From: Donghicola eburneus
GTDB taxonomy: Bacteria > Pseudomonadota > Alphaproteobacteria > Rhodobacterales > Rhodobacteraceae
DNA length: 64,000 bases
Reading direction: 5' to 3'
NCBI RefSeq assembly: GCF_900115865.1
Contig: NZ_FOXY01000008.1
Location: forward strand, 124,001-188,000
Made by a program: the position numbers and the translations under genes. Positions 9,969 through 18,526 of this stretch are shown here, piece by piece; the stretch's first letter is position 1; each line of letters opens with the position of its first letter. A model generated the notes under the pieces. The model saw only the letters and a list, made by a program, of their open reading frames with translations, made no database searches and was not told where the DNA came from.

Positions 9969-11384
9969 TTAGCTTTCCAGCGGTGGGATCACTTTGCCCG
10001 CGTTCAGGATGCCTGTCGGATCAATTGCATTCTTGATGGCCTGCATGGTGGCCAAGGCTGCGGCGGGCTTGTGGCGTGCCATGCTGTTCAGTTTTGACAG
10101 GCCTACACCGTGTTCTGCCGAGAACGAGCCACCAAGGTCACGGACCTCTGCTTCGACCATAGCCATGATTGCGTCCTTCAAATCGGGCGACGTCGGACGC
10201 ACGGTGTAATGGATGTTCCCGTCCCCCAAGTGCGCGACCGTCATGTCCGTCGCGCCAGCGTCGACCTTTGGCAGGGCCACGGCCATGCGATCGAAAAACG
10301 TGGGGATCTCGTCGAGGGGTAAAGCAATGTCGTTGATGATCGCAGCGCGCGGCCCATGGAGCGAAAGTTCGGCGGCGCTTTCGCGGATTTTCCAGAAGGC
10401 GGCACGTTGCGTGTCGTTCGACGCGATCACGGCGTCAGTGACGAGCCCATCCTCCATCAGTGCGGCGAGGCTGGCTTCGAACGTGTCTTGTAGAATTGGA
10501 ACGCCCTCAGGGCTGAGCGCTGCATCGCGCGGCGCGGTGGAGGCAAGTTCGACCAGAATGTTCACCGGGTAAGGCGCCTCAAAGGGCGCACGTTCGGTTG
10601 GGTGCAGGTCGCTATAGGCCGCCATGTAGTTTGCGGGCATAAACTCGAACGCCTCTACTGCGTCCGAACTCGCCTCTTGCAGTTGGTTCAGGGTGGTTAA
10701 GGCGTCGGCTAGCGAAGCGCAGGCCAGAAACCCGGTCGTTCGGATGCGCGGCGTTGGGTAGAGCTTTAGCGTGGCGGCAGTGATGATCCCAAGTGTGCCT
10801 TCGGCCCCGATGAGCAGATGTTTCAGCGCGTAGCCTGTGTTGTCTTTGTGCAGCGCGGACATCAGATCCAGAACGGTGCCGTCGGGCAGGACAGCCTCTA
10901 TCCCAAGACAGAGGTCCCGCGTGTTCCCGTATTTCAGGACATTCGAGCCGCCCGCGTTTGTGGAGAGGATCCCGCCAATGGTCGCTGATCCTTGGGCGCC
11001 AAAGGTCATGGGGAACTGCAGGCCCTGTTCAGCCGCAGCTTCGCGAAGAGTGTGCAAGATGGTGCCGGCCTGCGCCACTGCCACCCGGGTCACAGGGTCG
11101 ATCTTGTGGATATGAGCCATGCGGTCGACCGAGAGGACCAGTGCATCCGGCGCGTGTGTGCCGCCGACCAAACCGCTCAGACCGCCTGCGGGAACCACGG
11201 GGACGCCATGGGCGTGCGCGAGCTGCATGATCCGCGACACTTCTTCTGTCGAGCTGGGTCGGATCACAGCCATGGGCTCGCCTGTCCACGCGCCTGTCCA
11301 GTCCTTGACCCATGGTGCGCAATCCGCGCCGGTCAAAAGGGGAGTCTGCGGCAGGGCTTCGGCAAGGCTGGCGAGAAAATTCAT
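9969..11384 (-). CDS. FAD-binding oxidoreductase, GlcD / D-lactate or D-2-hydroxyacid dehydrogenase type
   Basis: About 471 residues of the FAD_binding_4 plus FAD-oxidase C family. The PP-loop FAD region VVPAGGLSGLVGGTHAPDAL lies near residues 65-85. The C-terminal domain carries the HLGDGNIHYTV metal and substrate motif and the SAEHGVGLSKL segment shared by GlcD, D-lactate and D-2-hydroxyglutarate dehydrogenases. The exact hydroxyacid cannot be told from sequence. I prefer the ATG at 11384, which has GGAA just upstream; another ATG four codons earlier (11396) lacks a ribosome site. It is a single gene with no partner GlcE/GlcF subunits nearby. Confidence 0.85.
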   Translation of the reverse strand: MNFLASLAEALPQTPLLTGADCAPWVKDWTGAWTGEPMAVIRPSSTEEVSRIMQLAHAHGVPVVPAGGLSGLVGGTHAPDALVLSVDRMAHIHKIDPVTRVAVAQAGTILHTLREAAAEQGLQFPMTFGAQGSATIGGILSTNAGGSNVLKYGNTRDLCLGIEAVLPDGTVLDLMSALHKDNTGYALKHLLIGAEGTLGIITAATLKLYPTPRIRTTGFLACASLADALTTLNQLQEASSDAVEAFEFMPANYMAAYSDLHPTERAPFEAPYPVNILVELASTAPRDAALSPEGVPILQDTFEASLAALMEDGLVTDAVIASNDTQRAAFWKIRESAAELSLHGPRAAIINDIALPLDEIPTFFDRMAVALPKVDAGATDMTVAHLGDGNIHYTVRPTSPDLKDAIMAMVEAEVRDLGGSFSAEHGVGLSKLNSMARHKPAAALATMQAIKNAIDPTGILNAGKVIPPLES

Positions 11385-11456
11385 TAAAAATTCCATTTCA
11401 GGGCTTTTGGCGCTTGACGGTCCTTTACCGTGGCCTTAAGTCAGCGTCCACCAGAT

Positions 11457-11533
11457 GGCGGAGTAGCTCAGTTGGTTAGAGCAGCGGAATCATAATCCGC
11501 GTGTCGGGGGTTCAAGTCCCTCCTCCGCTACCA
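11457..11533 (+). tRNA. tRNA-Met (anticodon CAU)
   Basis: A complete 77-base cloverleaf including an encoded CCA end. The acceptor stem GGCGGAG pairs with CTCCGCT (one G-U). The D arm is GCTC/GAGC. The anticodon stem is GCGGA/TCCGC with loop ATCATAA (anticodon CAT), and the T arm has TTCAAGT. The body lacks the C1-A72 initiator mismatch and matches an elongator tRNA-Met; a lysidine-modified tRNA-Ile2 with the same anticodon is the main alternative. No integrase or duplicated 3' end lies nearby, so there is no sign of use as an attachment site. Confidence 0.93.
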
Positions 11534-11593
11534 GGTTTCCCAGTCAGTTTTGATAAAAGAAACATTTGGTTCTGCCTGATGGCAGCGCGCCGT

Positions 11594-12358
11594 TTATGGC
11601 TGCGCAATGACCACTTCAGTTCCCCAACGTTCGCATTTCTGTTGGAGATCTCGGGGCAGGGGGCGGTCAGTGAAGAATGCATCCAGATCAGCGAGCGATC
11701 CGATTCTGGCAGGGGCGTTCCGCTGGAATTTAGAGCCATCCGAAACGAGGAACGTTTTGCGTGACTGCCGCAGGATGGCCTGACTTACCCCAACCTCTTG
11801 GACGTCGAAATCCAGAATGTCCCCATCTTCGTCAAGCGCAGAGCAGCCTATCACCGCCAGATCGAATTTGAACTGGGCAATGGCCTGCACTGTCAGATTC
11901 CCTATCAAGCCTCCATCAGATCGCCGCAGGGTGCCGCCTGCCACAATCACCTGACAATCCGAGTTTTGCCCCAAGATATGTGCGACGTTCAGATTGTTCG
12001 TCACCACCATCATGTCGCGGTGACGCAGGAGTTCAGAGGCCACGGCCTCCGTGCTGGTGCCGATGTTCAGGAAAATCGAGGCATTCTCTGGAATTCGCGC
12101 GGCGCAAGCTTGGGCAATCGCAATTTTAGCGTCGGACTGCAGCAGACGACGTTCTTCGTATTCGATGTTCGTGGTGCCAGAGGGCAGGATGGCCCCGCCA
12201 TGCACACGTTCCAGATGGCCGCCGTCGGCAAGATCGGTCAGATCGCGGCGGATTGTTTGCAGTGTCACGCCGAAATGGGCGGCCAATCCCTCGACGGTGA
12301 CTTTGCCCTCGCGGCGGGCAATCTCCAGAATCTCTGGATGACGTAGTGTCTGGGACAT
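11594..12358 (-). CDS. glpR: DeoR-family repressor of glycerol-3-phosphate metabolism
   Basis: This 254-residue DeoR-type regulator has an N-terminal winged helix-turn-helix (about residues 5-58, EGLAAHFGVTLQTIRRDLTD) and a C-terminal sugar-phosphate-binding domain with the IGTSTEAVA and GCSALDEDG motifs. In relatives, glycerol-3-phosphate is the inducer. It is divergent from the glpD operon, separated by about 270 bases containing several CGAAC/GTTCG half-sites like those bound by E. coli GlpR. Local repression of the glp operon is therefore the likely role. Confidence 0.9.
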   Translation of the reverse strand: MSQTLRHPEILEIARREGKVTVEGLAAHFGVTLQTIRRDLTDLADGGHLERVHGGAILPSGTTNIEYEERRLLQSDAKIAIAQACAARIPENASIFLNIGTSTEAVASELLRHRDMMVVTNNLNVAHILGQNSDCQVIVAGGTLRRSDGGLIGNLTVQAIAQFKFDLAVIGCSALDEDGDILDFDVQEVGVSQAILRQSRKTFLVSDGSKFQRNAPARIGSLADLDAFFTDRPLPRDLQQKCERWGTEVVIAQP

Positions 12359-12396
12359 GGCTCTCCTCCAAGCGTCGCTCGATTATGCGCGTTTTT

Positions 12397-12421
12397 GTTC
12401 GTTATTCAAGAATCAGCGAAC
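12397..12421. promoter_or_regulatory. Candidate GlpR operator (GTTCG...CGAAC inverted repeat)
   Basis: GTTCG at 12397-12401 and CGAAC at 12417-12421 form an inverted repeat between glpR and glpD. The half-site matches the core of the E. coli GlpR operator. More copies of CGAAC occur at 12540-12544 and 12598-12602, closer to glpD. The assignment rests on motif resemblance and location only. Confidence 0.4.
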
Positions 12422-12627
12422 GAATCACTCTCGAATCGCAAATATGAGCGGTTTTTGGCGCAATAATCTTGCGCTGCACTGCGGAAATTAGATCATGTCA
12501 TACAGATTTCACAATACTTTTCAGTCGGATACCTGAAAGCGAACGTAAACGAATATTTTGGGTTTCCTTTTTCTGCGTTCAGGCGTAGCTTTTCCTTCGA
12601 ACCGAAGCGCGGTTGAGGGAGGACCCT

Positions 12628-14232
12628 GTGTCGGCATCTGGCGAAACGCAGCAGATTTATGACCTGTTCATCATCGGCGGGGGCATCAATGGGTGCGGCA
12701 TTGCGCGCGACGCGTCAGGCCGTGGTCTGAGTGTCGCCTTGGCCGAGATGAATGATTTGGCCTCTGCAACATCTTCATCTTCGACAAAGCTGTTTCACGG
12801 TGGCCTGCGCTATCTGGAATATTTCGAGATTCGTCTGGTGCGCGAAGCGCTGATCGAACGCGAAGTGTTGCTCAAGGCGATGCCGCATATCAGCTGGCCC
12901 ATGCGTTTTGTGCTGCCCTACCACAAAGACATGCGTTTCGAGAATTCGACTCCGACCTCGCGCATTCTGAATACTGTGATGCCATGGATGAAGGGGCGCC
13001 GCCCCGCGTGGCTGATCCGTCTGGGCCTGTTCATGTACGACAATCTGGGTGGGCGCGAAATTTTGCCCGGCACATCGACTGTCGACCTGACCCAAGGCCC
13101 CGAAGGCGCACCGCTGCAGGAGCGCTTTGAAAAGGCCTATGAGTATTCCGATTGCTGGGTCGAAGACTCCCGTCTGGTTGTCCTGAACGCGCGTGACGCC
13201 GAGGCGCGCGGCGCCGAGATCATGACCCGTACCAAAGTCATGTCCTGCGTGCGTGTCGATGACATGTGGGAAGTGATCGTGCAGGACACGAACACAGGGG
13301 TTCAGCGCCGTTTCCGCGCCAAGATGCTGGTGAATGCGGGCGGCCCTTGGGTCGGCGATATCATTCACGGCAAGATACGCTCGAACAGCACCGAAGGCGT
13401 TCGTCTGGTCCGTGGCAGCCACATCGTGACCCGCAAGCTCTACGATCACGACAAGTGCTATTTCTTCCAAGGGACCGATGGCCGGATCATTTTCGCCATC
13501 CCCTACGAGCAGGACTTTACCCTGATCGGAACCACAGACGCCGAACATACCGATCCTTCGATCAAGCCCGAATGCACCGATGAAGAGCGCGATTACCTGC
13601 TGTCCTTTGCCTCGGACTATTTCAAGCAGCCGGTGACCCGCGACGATATCGTCTGGAGCTATTCTGGCGTGCGTCCGCTTTATGATGACGGTGCAAGCAG
13701 TGCGACGGCTGCGACCCGCGACTACACGCTGAAGGTTGATGCCGTTGGCGGTGCGCCCGTACTGAACGTCTTTGGCGGCAAGATCACAACCTATCGCCGA
13801 CTGGCCGAGAGCGCGCTGGAGCATATCCAAGAATATTTCCCACAAGCGCCAGGCACTTGGACCGCCGGTGTTGCCTTGCCGGGGGGTAACTTTGCGGTTA
13901 GCGACACCGAAAAGCTGATCGCTGATCTGCAACAGAAATATCCGTTCCTGACGCCCTTTTGGGCACGTCGCCTGATCCGTGCGTATGGGGCCGAGGCCTC
14001 GGAAGTGCTGGGAGACGTTCGGGAAGCGGAGCAACTTGGGCGTGACTTCGGGGCAACCTTGACCGAGGCTGAGGTCCGCTGGCTGATGGAACGCGAATAC
14101 GCGCAAACAGCCGAAGACGTCGTGTGGCGGCGTAGCAAATTGGGTCTGCGTTTGACGGCTGAACAGGTCGCGGCGCTGGACCAGTGGATGAGTGACGCTC
14201 GGAGCATCGGGGCCGCGCAAGCGGCGCAATGA
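12628..14232 (+). CDS. glpD: Aerobic glycerol-3-phosphate dehydrogenase
   Basis: I choose the GTG at 12628, four bases after GGGAGGA; a TTG at 12613 is the only longer option. The 534-residue protein opens with a dinucleotide FAD motif (FIIGGGINGCGIARDA). It contains the GlpD signature SSSSTKLFHGGLRYLEYFE and a C-terminal DAO_C domain. It oxidises glycerol-3-phosphate to dihydroxyacetone phosphate at the membrane and passes electrons to quinone. It heads an operon of transporter genes, glpK and an alcohol dehydrogenase. Confidence 0.95.
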   Translation: MSASGETQQIYDLFIIGGGINGCGIARDASGRGLSVALAEMNDLASATSSSSTKLFHGGLRYLEYFEIRLVREALIEREVLLKAMPHISWPMRFVLPYHKDMRFENSTPTSRILNTVMPWMKGRRPAWLIRLGLFMYDNLGGREILPGTSTVDLTQGPEGAPLQERFEKAYEYSDCWVEDSRLVVLNARDAEARGAEIMTRTKVMSCVRVDDMWEVIVQDTNTGVQRRFRAKMLVNAGGPWVGDIIHGKIRSNSTEGVRLVRGSHIVTRKLYDHDKCYFFQGTDGRIIFAIPYEQDFTLIGTTDAEHTDPSIKPECTDEERDYLLSFASDYFKQPVTRDDIVWSYSGVRPLYDDGASSATAATRDYTLKVDAVGGAPVLNVFGGKITTYRRLAESALEHIQEYFPQAPGTWTAGVALPGGNFAVSDTEKLIADLQQKYPFLTPFWARRLIRAYGAEASEVLGDVREAEQLGRDFGATLTEAEVRWLMEREYAQTAEDVVWRRSKLGLRLTAEQVAALDQWMSDARSIGAAQAAQ

Positions 14233-14260
14233 TGCGATCGAACGACTGGGAGGAGGAACA

Positions 14261-15349
14261 ATGACTCTCGCTCTTGAGCGGGTCACAAAGGTCGTGAGCG
14301 GCCAGACCCATATTTATGAGACCGATCTGGTCTTGCAGCCTGGCACAATGAATGTGCTGCTTGGACCGACCTTGTCGGGCAAGACGTCTCTGATGCGCTT
14401 GATGGCGGGTCTGGATGTTCCGACATCGGGCCGGATCATGTGGAACGGTCAGGACGTGACTGGAATGCGTGTTCAGGACCGTCAGGTCGCGATGGTCTAC
14501 CAGCAGTTCATCAACTACCCCTCGATGACCGTCTACGACAACATCGCCTCTCCGCTAAAGCTGATGGGCAAGACCTCGGCCGAGATCGACGCCGCGGTGA
14601 ACCAAGCCGCCGACCTGATGAAGCTGACCCCCATGCTTCAGCGCAAGCCGCTGGAACTGTCGGGCGGTCAGCAGCAGCGCTGCGCACTGGCGCGGGCTCT
14701 GGTCAAAAACGCGGGTCTGGTGCTGTTGGATGAACCTCTGGCAAACCTAGACTACAAACTGCGCGAAGAGCTTCGGATCGAGATTCCCAAGATTTTCGAA
14801 GAGTCGGGCAGCATTTTCGTCTACGCGACCACCGAACCCGAAGAAGCCCTGCTGCTCGGGGGCAACTGCGCCACCCTGTGGGAAGGCCGCGTGACCCAGT
14901 TCGGCCTGACCCCCTCGGTCTATCGTCAGCCCGTGGATGCGACAACCGCGCGTGTGTTCAGTGATCCGCCCATGAACTTCTTGCAGATCAGCAAAACTGG
15001 TCACGTTCTGATGTTCGGCAAGGGCCAGAAAACCCCTGCGACCGGCGCTTTGGCGAACCTGCCTGATGGTCGTTACATCGCGGGTTTCCGTCCCAACCAC
15101 GTCGAGATCGGTAAGCACACCGCAGATGCGATGAAGTTTACCACGAACCTCGTTGTGACAGAGCTGACCGGCTCGGAAACCTTTGTTCACCTTGATCACC
15201 ACGGCGAGCGCTGGGTCGGTCTGGTGCATGGGGTGCACAATCTGACGCTTGGCGCGCCGCTCGATGTCTATCTGGACCCGAGCCACGTCTACATCTTTGG
15301 CGAGGACGGCAAGCTGGTTGCCCCTGCCGCCTACGCAGCCGCCGCTTAA
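14261..15349 (+). CDS. glpS: Glycerol-3-phosphate ABC transporter ATPase GlpS
   Basis: A 362-residue ATPase of the MalK/UgpC class, starting at 14261 after AGGAGGA. Walker A GPTLSGKT is at 35-42, the canonical signature LSGGQQQR at 133-140 and Walker B LVLLDEP at 153-159. At the H-loop, where partners read THD, it has TTE (T191), so the catalytic switch histidine is missing. A TOBE-like regulatory domain fills the C-terminal third. The gene order with glpT, glpP, glpQ, glpU and glpV matches the glpDSTPQUV operon described in Rhizobium leguminosarum. The missing histidine implies that GlpS contributes its signature motif, not full catalysis, to a heterodimer. Confidence 0.88.
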   Translation: MTLALERVTKVVSGQTHIYETDLVLQPGTMNVLLGPTLSGKTSLMRLMAGLDVPTSGRIMWNGQDVTGMRVQDRQVAMVYQQFINYPSMTVYDNIASPLKLMGKTSAEIDAAVNQAADLMKLTPMLQRKPLELSGGQQQRCALARALVKNAGLVLLDEPLANLDYKLREELRIEIPKIFEESGSIFVYATTEPEEALLLGGNCATLWEGRVTQFGLTPSVYRQPVDATTARVFSDPPMNFLQISKTGHVLMFGKGQKTPATGALANLPDGRYIAGFRPNHVEIGKHTADAMKFTTNLVVTELTGSETFVHLDHHGERWVGLVHGVHNLTLGAPLDVYLDPSHVYIFGEDGKLVAPAAYAAAA

Positions 15350-15360
15350 GGGAGAGGACC

Positions 15361-16437
15361 ATGGCCAAGATTACCCTTGATAACCTCGCCCATTCGTACC
15401 TGCCGAACCCCACGTCCGAGGATGATTTCGCGCTGAAGCAGCTGGATCACGACTGGGTCGATGGCGAAGCCTATGCTCTGCTGGGTTCGTCCGGTTGCGG
15501 CAAGTCTACGCTCTTGAACATCATCTCGGGTCTGCTGACGCCCTCGCAGGGACGCATCCTGTTCGATGGTCAGGACGTAACGCACGCCCCCACCGCCGAG
15601 CGCAACATCGCGCAGGTGTTCCAGTTCCCCGTGGTCTACGACACCATGACCGTCCGCGAAAACCTGGCGTTTCCGCTGAAAAACCGTGGTGCGGACCCCA
15701 AATACGTCGCCGAGCGAGTCCAACAGATCGGCAACATGATCGGCATGGAAGCGGAACTCGACCGTAAGGCACGTGGCCTGACTGCGGATGCCAAGCAGAA
15801 GATCAGCCTTGGTCGCGGGATGGTCCGCGAGGACGTGAACGCGCTGCTCTTTGACGAGCCGCTGACCGTGATCGACCCCCACATGAAGTGGGAGCTGCGC
15901 ACCCAGCTGAAAAAGCTGCACCATGAATTCGGTCACACGATGATCTACGTGACCCATGACCAGACCGAGGCGCTGACCTTTGCGGATAAGGTTGTGGTGA
16001 TGTACGACGGCCGCGTCGTCCAGATCGGCACCCCAGAAGAGCTGTTCGAAACACCCGAGCATACATTTGTTGGGTACTTCATCGGCTCGCCCGGCATGAA
16101 TGTAATCCCCGCCAAAGTGGACGGTGACCGCGCTTATGTGAACGGTAGCTATGTCCAGCTGGGTCGTGGTTACGCGCCGATGGACGGCAAGGTCGAGATC
16201 GGTGTGCGTCCCGAGTTCGCGACCCTGTCCGAGACAGAGGGTCTGCCGGTGAAAATCCGCCGCGTCGAAGATGTGGGCCGTCACAAAATTATTCGCGCCG
16301 AGTTCTTTGGCAGCGACATCAACATTATCGCGAACGAGGGCACCCCGATCAGCGCGGACATGAACCGCGTCAGCTTCGACCCCGCCCACGTCAACGTCTA
16401 CGCCAACGACTGGCGCGTTAAGGGGGAGGTCGCCTGA
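15361..16437 (+). CDS. glpT: Glycerol-3-phosphate ABC transporter ATPase GlpT
   Basis: A 358-residue MalK-class ATPase 11 bases after glpS. Walker A GSSGCGKS is at 42-49, Walker B ALLFDEP near 161-167, and a normal H-loop (VTHD, H199). The signature motif is degenerate: LTADAKQ (140-146) replaces LSGGQQQ. This is the mirror image of GlpS, so the pair probably forms one good and one dead ATP site. The name follows the rhizobial glpSTPQUV nomenclature and is unrelated to the E. coli antiporter GlpT. It shares one base with the start of glpP. Confidence 0.88.
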   Translation: MAKITLDNLAHSYLPNPTSEDDFALKQLDHDWVDGEAYALLGSSGCGKSTLLNIISGLLTPSQGRILFDGQDVTHAPTAERNIAQVFQFPVVYDTMTVRENLAFPLKNRGADPKYVAERVQQIGNMIGMEAELDRKARGLTADAKQKISLGRGMVREDVNALLFDEPLTVIDPHMKWELRTQLKKLHHEFGHTMIYVTHDQTEALTFADKVVVMYDGRVVQIGTPEELFETPEHTFVGYFIGSPGMNVIPAKVDGDRAYVNGSYVQLGRGYAPMDGKVEIGVRPEFATLSETEGLPVKIRRVEDVGRHKIIRAEFFGSDINIIANEGTPISADMNRVSFDPAHVNVYANDWRVKGEVA

Positions 16438-17306
16438 TGGAAAAGACAGTCAACCAAAAGGCATGGTTTCTGGTCCTGCCTGTTCTGATCCTTGTGGCGT
16501 TTTCGGCGGTGATCCCGCTGATGACCGTAGTGAACTACGCGTTTCAGGACACTTTCGGGAACAACCAGTTCTTCTGGGCCGGTCTCGATTGGTTCGATGA
16601 ACTGCTACACTCGGACCGGATGTGGGACGCGCTGGGTCGTCAGATCGTGTTCTCTGCGATCATTCTGGCGATCGAGATCCCGCTGGGCATCTTCGTCGCG
16701 CTGAACATGCCGAAAAAAGGCTTCTGGGCCAGCTTCTGTCTGGTTCTGATGTCCCTGCCTCTGCTGATCCCTTGGAACGTGGTGGGCACCATCTGGCAGA
16801 TCTTTGGCCGCGTGGACATTGGCCTTCTGGGCTACACGCTGGATAAATTGGGCATCAGCTACAACTACACTCAGGACTTCTACGCCGCGTGGATCACTGT
16901 GATCGTGATGGACGTATGGCACTGGACCTCGTTGGTGGCGCTGCTCGCCTATGCCGGTCTGCAGTCGATCCCCGACGCCTATTATCAGGCAGCCAAGATC
17001 GACCAAGCCAGCCGCTGGAAAGTCTTCCGCTACATCGAACTGCCCAAGATGATGGGTGTTCTGATGATCGCGATCCTGCTGCGCTTTATGGACAGCTTCA
17101 TGATCTACACCGAGCCGTTCGTTGTCACCGGCGGTGGCCCCGGCAACGCAACCACCTTCTTGTCGATCGACCTCGTGAAGATGGCGCTTGGGCAATTCGA
17201 TCTGGGACCGGCAGCAGCCTTCTCTCTGATGTACTTCCTAGTGATCCTCTTGATTTCGTGGGTGTTCTACACCGTCATGACCAACCTTGATAAGCGGGAG
17301 AGCTGA
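16437..17306 (+). CDS. glpP: Glycerol-3-phosphate ABC transporter permease GlpP
   Basis: A 289-residue inner-membrane permease of the MalF/UgpA type with about six helices. The EAA loop reads DAYYQAAKIDQASRWKVFRY near residues 180-200. The start overlaps the glpT stop (TGATG), and glpQ begins three bases after its end. It is unrelated to the GlpP antiterminator of Bacillus; the symbol follows rhizobial usage. Confidence 0.87.
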   Translation: MEKTVNQKAWFLVLPVLILVAFSAVIPLMTVVNYAFQDTFGNNQFFWAGLDWFDELLHSDRMWDALGRQIVFSAIILAIEIPLGIFVALNMPKKGFWASFCLVLMSLPLLIPWNVVGTIWQIFGRVDIGLLGYTLDKLGISYNYTQDFYAAWITVIVMDVWHWTSLVALLAYAGLQSIPDAYYQAAKIDQASRWKVFRYIELPKMMGVLMIAILLRFMDSFMIYTEPFVVTGGGPGNATTFLSIDLVKMALGQFDLGPAAAFSLMYFLVILLISWVFYTVMTNLDKRES

Positions 17307-17309
17307 TCC

Positions 17310-18161
17310 ATGGCCGATATGACCGTCAATCAATCCGCTGCCCGCAGCAAGCCCGCGGTAAAAGTGAATACCCGCGCCATCGTCATGGGCCTATACCTGT
17401 TGTTCCTACTGCTGCCGATCTATTGGCTGCTGAACATGAGCCTGAAAACCAATGCGGAAATCCTTGGTGATTTCTCGCTTTGGCCCCGCGATCTGACATT
17501 TCAGAACTATGCGACGATCCTGACCGATCCCAGTTGGTACATGGGGTACGTGAACTCGCTGATCTACGTTGTGATGAACACCTTCATCAGCATCGTGGTG
17601 GCATTGCCCGCAGCCTATGCGTTCAGCCGCTACAGCTTCATGGGTGACAAGCATCTGTTCTTTTGGCTGCTGACCAACCGCATGGCACCGCCCGCCGTGT
17701 TCGCGCTGCCCTTCTTCCAGCTCTATAGCTCGGTCGGGCTCTTCGATACGCACATCGCGGTTGCCCTTGCGCACTGCTTGTTCAACGTGCCGCTCGCCGT
17801 TTGGATTTTGGAAGGCTTCATGCGCGGCGTTCCCAAAGAGATCGACGAAACCGCCTATATCGACGGCTACAGCTTTGGACGGTTCTTCATCAAGATCTTC
17901 ATGCCTCTGATTGCCAGCGGCGTGGGTGTGGCAGCATTCTTCTGCTTCATGTTCTCTTGGGTGGAATTGCTACTTTCCCGCACCCTGACCTCGGTCGAGG
18001 CCAAGCCGATCGCCGCCACAATGACCCGTACGGTTTCGGCCTCTGGCATGGACTGGGGCGTGTTGGCTGCCGCGGGTGTCCTGACTATCGTGCCTGGTGC
18101 GCTCGTGATCTACTTTGTCCGCAACTACATCGCCAAGGGCTTTGCCCTGGGTCGTGTGTAA
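17310..18161 (+). CDS. glpQ: Glycerol-3-phosphate ABC transporter permease GlpQ
   Basis: A 283-residue permease of the MalG/UgpE type. The first membrane helix is at about residues 26-46, and the EAA loop (EIDETAYIDGYSFGRFFIKI) sits in the second half. It pairs with GlpP to form the channel. The symbol follows the rhizobial operon; it is not the glycerophosphodiester phosphodiesterase also called GlpQ. Confidence 0.87.
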   Translation: MADMTVNQSAARSKPAVKVNTRAIVMGLYLLFLLLPIYWLLNMSLKTNAEILGDFSLWPRDLTFQNYATILTDPSWYMGYVNSLIYVVMNTFISIVVALPAAYAFSRYSFMGDKHLFFWLLTNRMAPPAVFALPFFQLYSSVGLFDTHIAVALAHCLFNVPLAVWILEGFMRGVPKEIDETAYIDGYSFGRFFIKIFMPLIASGVGVAAFFCFMFSWVELLLSRTLTSVEAKPIAATMTRTVSASGMDWGVLAAAGVLTIVPGALVIYFVRNYIAKGFALGRV

Positions 18162-18185
18162 CCCCGAAGAATAGGAGATCGATCA

Positions 18186-18458
18186 ATGGCTTGGATGGCA
18201 TGGACTTGGCCGACTGCAATCTTCTTTGGTGTGATTGCGATGCTGCTGCTCACCTTTACGGTGCTGGCTATCAAATTCCCCGAGACGCCCCGCACGGGCG
18301 TCCTGCGGATCGAAACGACGCGCGGTGATCGTCTGTTCATCACGCTTCTGGGCTCTGCTTTCATCAACCTCGCATGGCTGGGGTTGGTGGGGGACAACCA
18401 GCCCTACGCTCTGGGGGTTTGCCTTGTTTACGCTCTGGCGGTGTTCCGCTGGGTCTAA
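18186..18458 (+). CDS. glpU: Small membrane protein of the glycerol-3-phosphate transporter (DUF2160, GlpU)
   Basis: A 90-residue protein with a first helix at about residues 8-28 and two more hydrophobic segments after residue 50 (FITLLGSAFINLAWLGLV; a C-terminal helix ending FRWV). This is the DUF2160 protein found between permease and binding-protein genes in rhizobial and roseobacter glp operons. Its role is not established; an accessory membrane subunit is a reasonable guess from its fixed position. The start at 18186 follows AGGAG. Confidence 0.82.
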   Translation: MAWMAWTWPTAIFFGVIAMLLLTFTVLAIKFPETPRTGVLRIETTRGDRLFITLLGSAFINLAWLGLVGDNQPYALGVCLVYALAVFRWV

Positions 18459-18470
18459 AGGCTGACCTCT

Positions 18471-18492
18471 GCCGGCGGCAACGACCGCCGGC
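18471..18492 (+). other. Intercistronic hairpin upstream of glpV
   Basis: Perfect 8-bp arms GCCGGCGG (18471-18478) and CCGCCGGC (18485-18492) enclose a six-base loop. No T-run follows, so it is not a normal terminator. It lies in the 68-base gap between glpU and glpV and could act as a 5' or 3' stability element that raises binding-protein mRNA over the permease part. Confidence 0.55.
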
Positions 18493-18526
18493 CAATATGT
18501 GAACGGTTCAATATAGGGAGGAAACT

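Noticed and set aside
11457-11533. tRNA-Met as an integration site for a mobile element
   Set aside because: No integrase, no repeat of the tRNA 3' end and no foreign-looking genes nearby; both flanks are ordinary metabolic genes.
12775-14286. A 503-codon minus-strand frame opposite glpD
   Set aside because: Antisense to a complete GlpD with FAD motif and correct length; no independent support.
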